Positions 13,721 to 15,216 of a stretch of 15,216 bases of DNA are shown here, piece by piece; positions within the stretch are counted from its first letter, which is position 1, and every line of letters begins with the position of its first letter. Position numbers and translations under genes: made by a program. The stretch is taken from contig CAJWBY010000120.1 in the NCBI GenBank assembly GCA_913020705.1, positions 1 to 15,216 on the forward strand. Reading direction: 5' to 3'. Origin of the DNA: an uncultured Colwellia sp. (GTDB taxonomy: Bacteria; Pseudomonadota; Gammaproteobacteria; Enterobacterales; Alteromonadaceae). The notes under the pieces are model-generated. The model was not told where the DNA came from, ran no database searches, and worked only from the letters and a program-made list of their open reading frames with translations.

Positions 13721-15216
13721 ATGAAACGAGATAGTTTAGTGAAGTGGGGATTGAGCGTAATGATGCTCTTTTTACTGTCATTTAAAGCCATGGCATACGA
13801 TGTAACGGCGAGTGGTAATGGCTTTACTTGTGTATTAGATGACGTGGGGGTGAGTTGCTGGGGTAAAAATAATTTTGGACAGACGGAAGTGCCCACGTTA
13901 TCTAACCCAACACAGGTCATTACAGGTGATAACCATACCTGTGCGTTAGATGATAATGGCGTTAAATGCTGGGGATATAATGGGTACGGTCAAAGTACAG
14001 TGCCTACGTTATCTAATCCAACACAGGTGACTGCAGGTGATAGACATACCTGTGCCTTAGATGATAATGGCGTTCAATGTTGGGGACATGATGGGTATGG
14101 TGAGAGTACAGTGCCTACATTATCCAATCCAACACAGGTGACTGCAGGTACTAACCATACCTGTGCCTTAGATGATAGTGGTGCGGTTTGTTGGGGGAGT
14201 AACAGTAACGGTCAAACAACAGCACCGACTTTATTAAATCCAACTCAAATTGGCGTCGGCAATGCTTATAGTTGTGCGTTAGATGATTACGGGGTTATTT
14301 GCTGGGGTAAAAATATTGGCGGACAGAATACTATTTTAAATTTAGTTAATCCTCGTAAAATTAATGCAGGGAAAGATCATATTTGTGCCTTAGATGATAA
14401 CGGAGTTTCCTGTTGGGGAGCTAATACTGCTGGTGGAATATTGACACGAAGTTATTTAAATTTTGGAGATAATGAGACAACCACGACTGTAATTAACGGC
14501 TCTTGTGGTAGTAATAATGGTGCAACATTGACAACCCAACCCACGACTAATTTATGTACTCGCGGTACCAGTACGGCATTAGTGGGTGCTAATCCTTGGT
14601 TATGGAGTTGTAGTGGTTCAAATGGCGGTAGTGCCGCAACGTGTTCTACGGTTAAACCTGAAGTCATCGTTGATGATAGTGTAAATGGTGTTTGTGGGAG
14701 TAATAATGGTGCAACGCTAACAACCCAACCCACGACTAATTTATGTACTAGCGGTACGAGTAGTGCATTAGTAGGTGCTAATCCATGGTTATGGAGTTGT
14801 AGCGGTATAAATGGTGGCAGCACAGCTACTTGTGCTACGGTTGAACCTGAAGTTATCGTTGATGATAGTGTAAATGGTGCTTGTGGAAGTAATAATGGTG
14901 CAACATTAACAACTCAACCAACGACTAATTTGTGTGCTAGTGGTACGAGTAGCACATTAGTGGGTGCTAATCCATGGTTATGGAGTTGTAGCGGTGTAAA
15001 TGGTGGCAGTACAGCTAGCTGTGCGACGGTTAAATCTTTTGTCGATTCTACGCCTGAAGAGTCTGTTGTTACAGAGGGTGATAGTGATGGCGATGGTTTA
15101 AGCAATCAACAAGAAGCTGATTTAGGCACGAATCCAAATCATTCAGATAGTGATGGTGATGGTATTCCTGATGGCTGGGAAGCTCAGTATGGATTAGATC
15201 CAACATTGAATGATGC
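13721..15216 (+). CDS. secreted RCC1-like repeat protein with CGSNNG cassettes and TSP3-like calcium repeats (3' end cut off)
   Basis: The frame is open from the ATG to the window edge (498 codons), so the C-terminus is missing. Residues 1-25 are a signal peptide, cleaved after KAMA. Six exact 37-residue repeats follow, with first cysteines at residues 37, 74, 111, 148, 185 and 222 and core HTCALDDNGVxCWG, the RCC1-like blade unit found in beta-propellers. Three 63-residue cassettes begin at C262, C325 and C388, with core CGSNNGATLTTQPTTNLC and NPWLWSCSG; such cassettes recur in gammaproteobacterial surface proteins. From about residue 454 DSDGDGLSNQQEADLGTNP and DSDGDGIPDGWE are thrombospondin type 3-like calcium loops. 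The protein is likely exported and perhaps surface-bound; binding partner unknown. Paired cysteines in each repeat suggest disulfides. GGA lies about 11 bases before the ATG, a weak ribosome site. G+C is higher than in the central genes. Confidence 0.85.
   Translation, partial: MKRDSLVKWGLSVMMLFLLSFKAMAYDVTASGNGFTCVLDDVGVSCWGKNNFGQTEVPTLSNPTQVITGDNHTCALDDNGVKCWGYNGYGQSTVPTLSNPTQVTAGDRHTCALDDNGVQCWGHDGYGESTVPTLSNPTQVTAGTNHTCALDDSGAVCWGSNSNGQTTAPTLLNPTQIGVGNAYSCALDDYGVICWGKNIGGQNTILNLVNPRKINAGKDHICALDDNGVSCWGANTAGGILTRSYLNFGDNETTTTVINGSCGSNNGATLTTQPTTNLCTRGTSTALVGANPWLWSCSGSNGGSAATCSTVKPEVIVDDSVNGVCGSNNGATLTTQPTTNLCTSGTSSALVGANPWLWSCSGINGGSTATCATVEPEVIVDDSVNGACGSNNGATLTTQPTTNLCASGTSSTLVGANPWLWSCSGVNGGSTASCATVKSFVDSTPEESVVTEGDSDGDGLSNQQEADLGTNPNHSDSDGDGIPDGWEAQYGLDPTLND
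13829..14494 (+). repeat. six in-frame 111-bp repeats coding RCC1-like units
   Basis: The TGT codon opening each unit falls at 13829, 13940, 14051, 14162, 14273 and 14384, exactly 111 bp apart. The first four units are most alike; units 5 and 6 diverge, and unit 6 loses the pattern in its second half. No insertion or deletion has broken the period. Confidence 0.9.
14504..15032 (+). repeat. three in-frame 189-bp repeats coding cysteine cassettes
   Basis: Units start at 14504, 14693 and 14882, exactly 189 bp apart, the third ending early near 15032. They are very similar at the DNA level, including synonymous sites and the PEVIVDDSVNG linker, which points to recent duplication or gene conversion. 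Four conserved cysteines are seen per unit. Confidence 0.9.

Noticed and set aside
13829..15032. Regularly spaced repeats that might suggest a CRISPR array
   Set aside because: The 111-bp and 189-bp periods are continuous coding repeats in one frame, with no short repeat-spacer pattern.
14452..15105. Antisense open frames of 60-120 codons over the cassettes
   Set aside because: They mirror the repeats of the sense gene, lack ribosome sites and have proline/leucine-rich low-complexity products.

Overview
The window reads as accessory, probably plasmid-derived or integrative-element DNA from a low-GC gammaproteobacterium, perhaps marine or sulfur-oxidising. This placement is an inference. It rests on an ArdA of the gammaproteobacterial VEEFEIQFIDG type, on secreted proteins with the NPSDCGI-type motif and with RCC1-like, CGSNNG-cassette and TSP3-like segments, and on strong A+T richness. 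I saw no rRNA, tRNA or core housekeeping gene, and I cannot tell a plasmid from an integrated element.

Left block (1-4407, minus strand): a 683-aa RadD-like SF2 helicase with two cysteine clusters, then a roughly 830-bp non-coding gap holding a decayed reading frame, then a small serine recombinase (resolvase family), then an ArdA-type antirestriction protein. The central gap (4408-4677) separates the minus-strand block from the plus-strand block. It holds a strong GC-rich hairpin and the likely promoter of the next gene.

Middle block (4678-11638, plus strand): a rolling-circle (HUH, Rep_1-like) replication initiator; a small conserved protein of unknown function; a TerD-TerA fusion with its own good promoter and terminator; an A+T-rich, palindrome-rich gap; and a roughly 1.1-kaa TOPRIM primase plus UL9-like helicase of the CyRepA1 type. 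The element therefore carries two different replication proteins, one that would start rolling-circle replication and one that would prime and unwind DNA, together with antirestriction and stress genes.

Right block (11639-15216, plus strand): a roughly 490-bp gap with short tandem and inverted repeats, then two exported proteins. The first is a 441-aa unknown with a signal peptide. The second is cut by the window end and has a signal peptide, six exact 37-residue RCC1-like repeats, three 63-residue cysteine cassettes and a calcium-binding-type DSDGDG tail. A very strong hairpin terminator separates them.

Base composition is mosaic: the helicase and the RCC1-like gene are clearly richer in G+C than the rep-to-primase block, which suggests parts of different origin.
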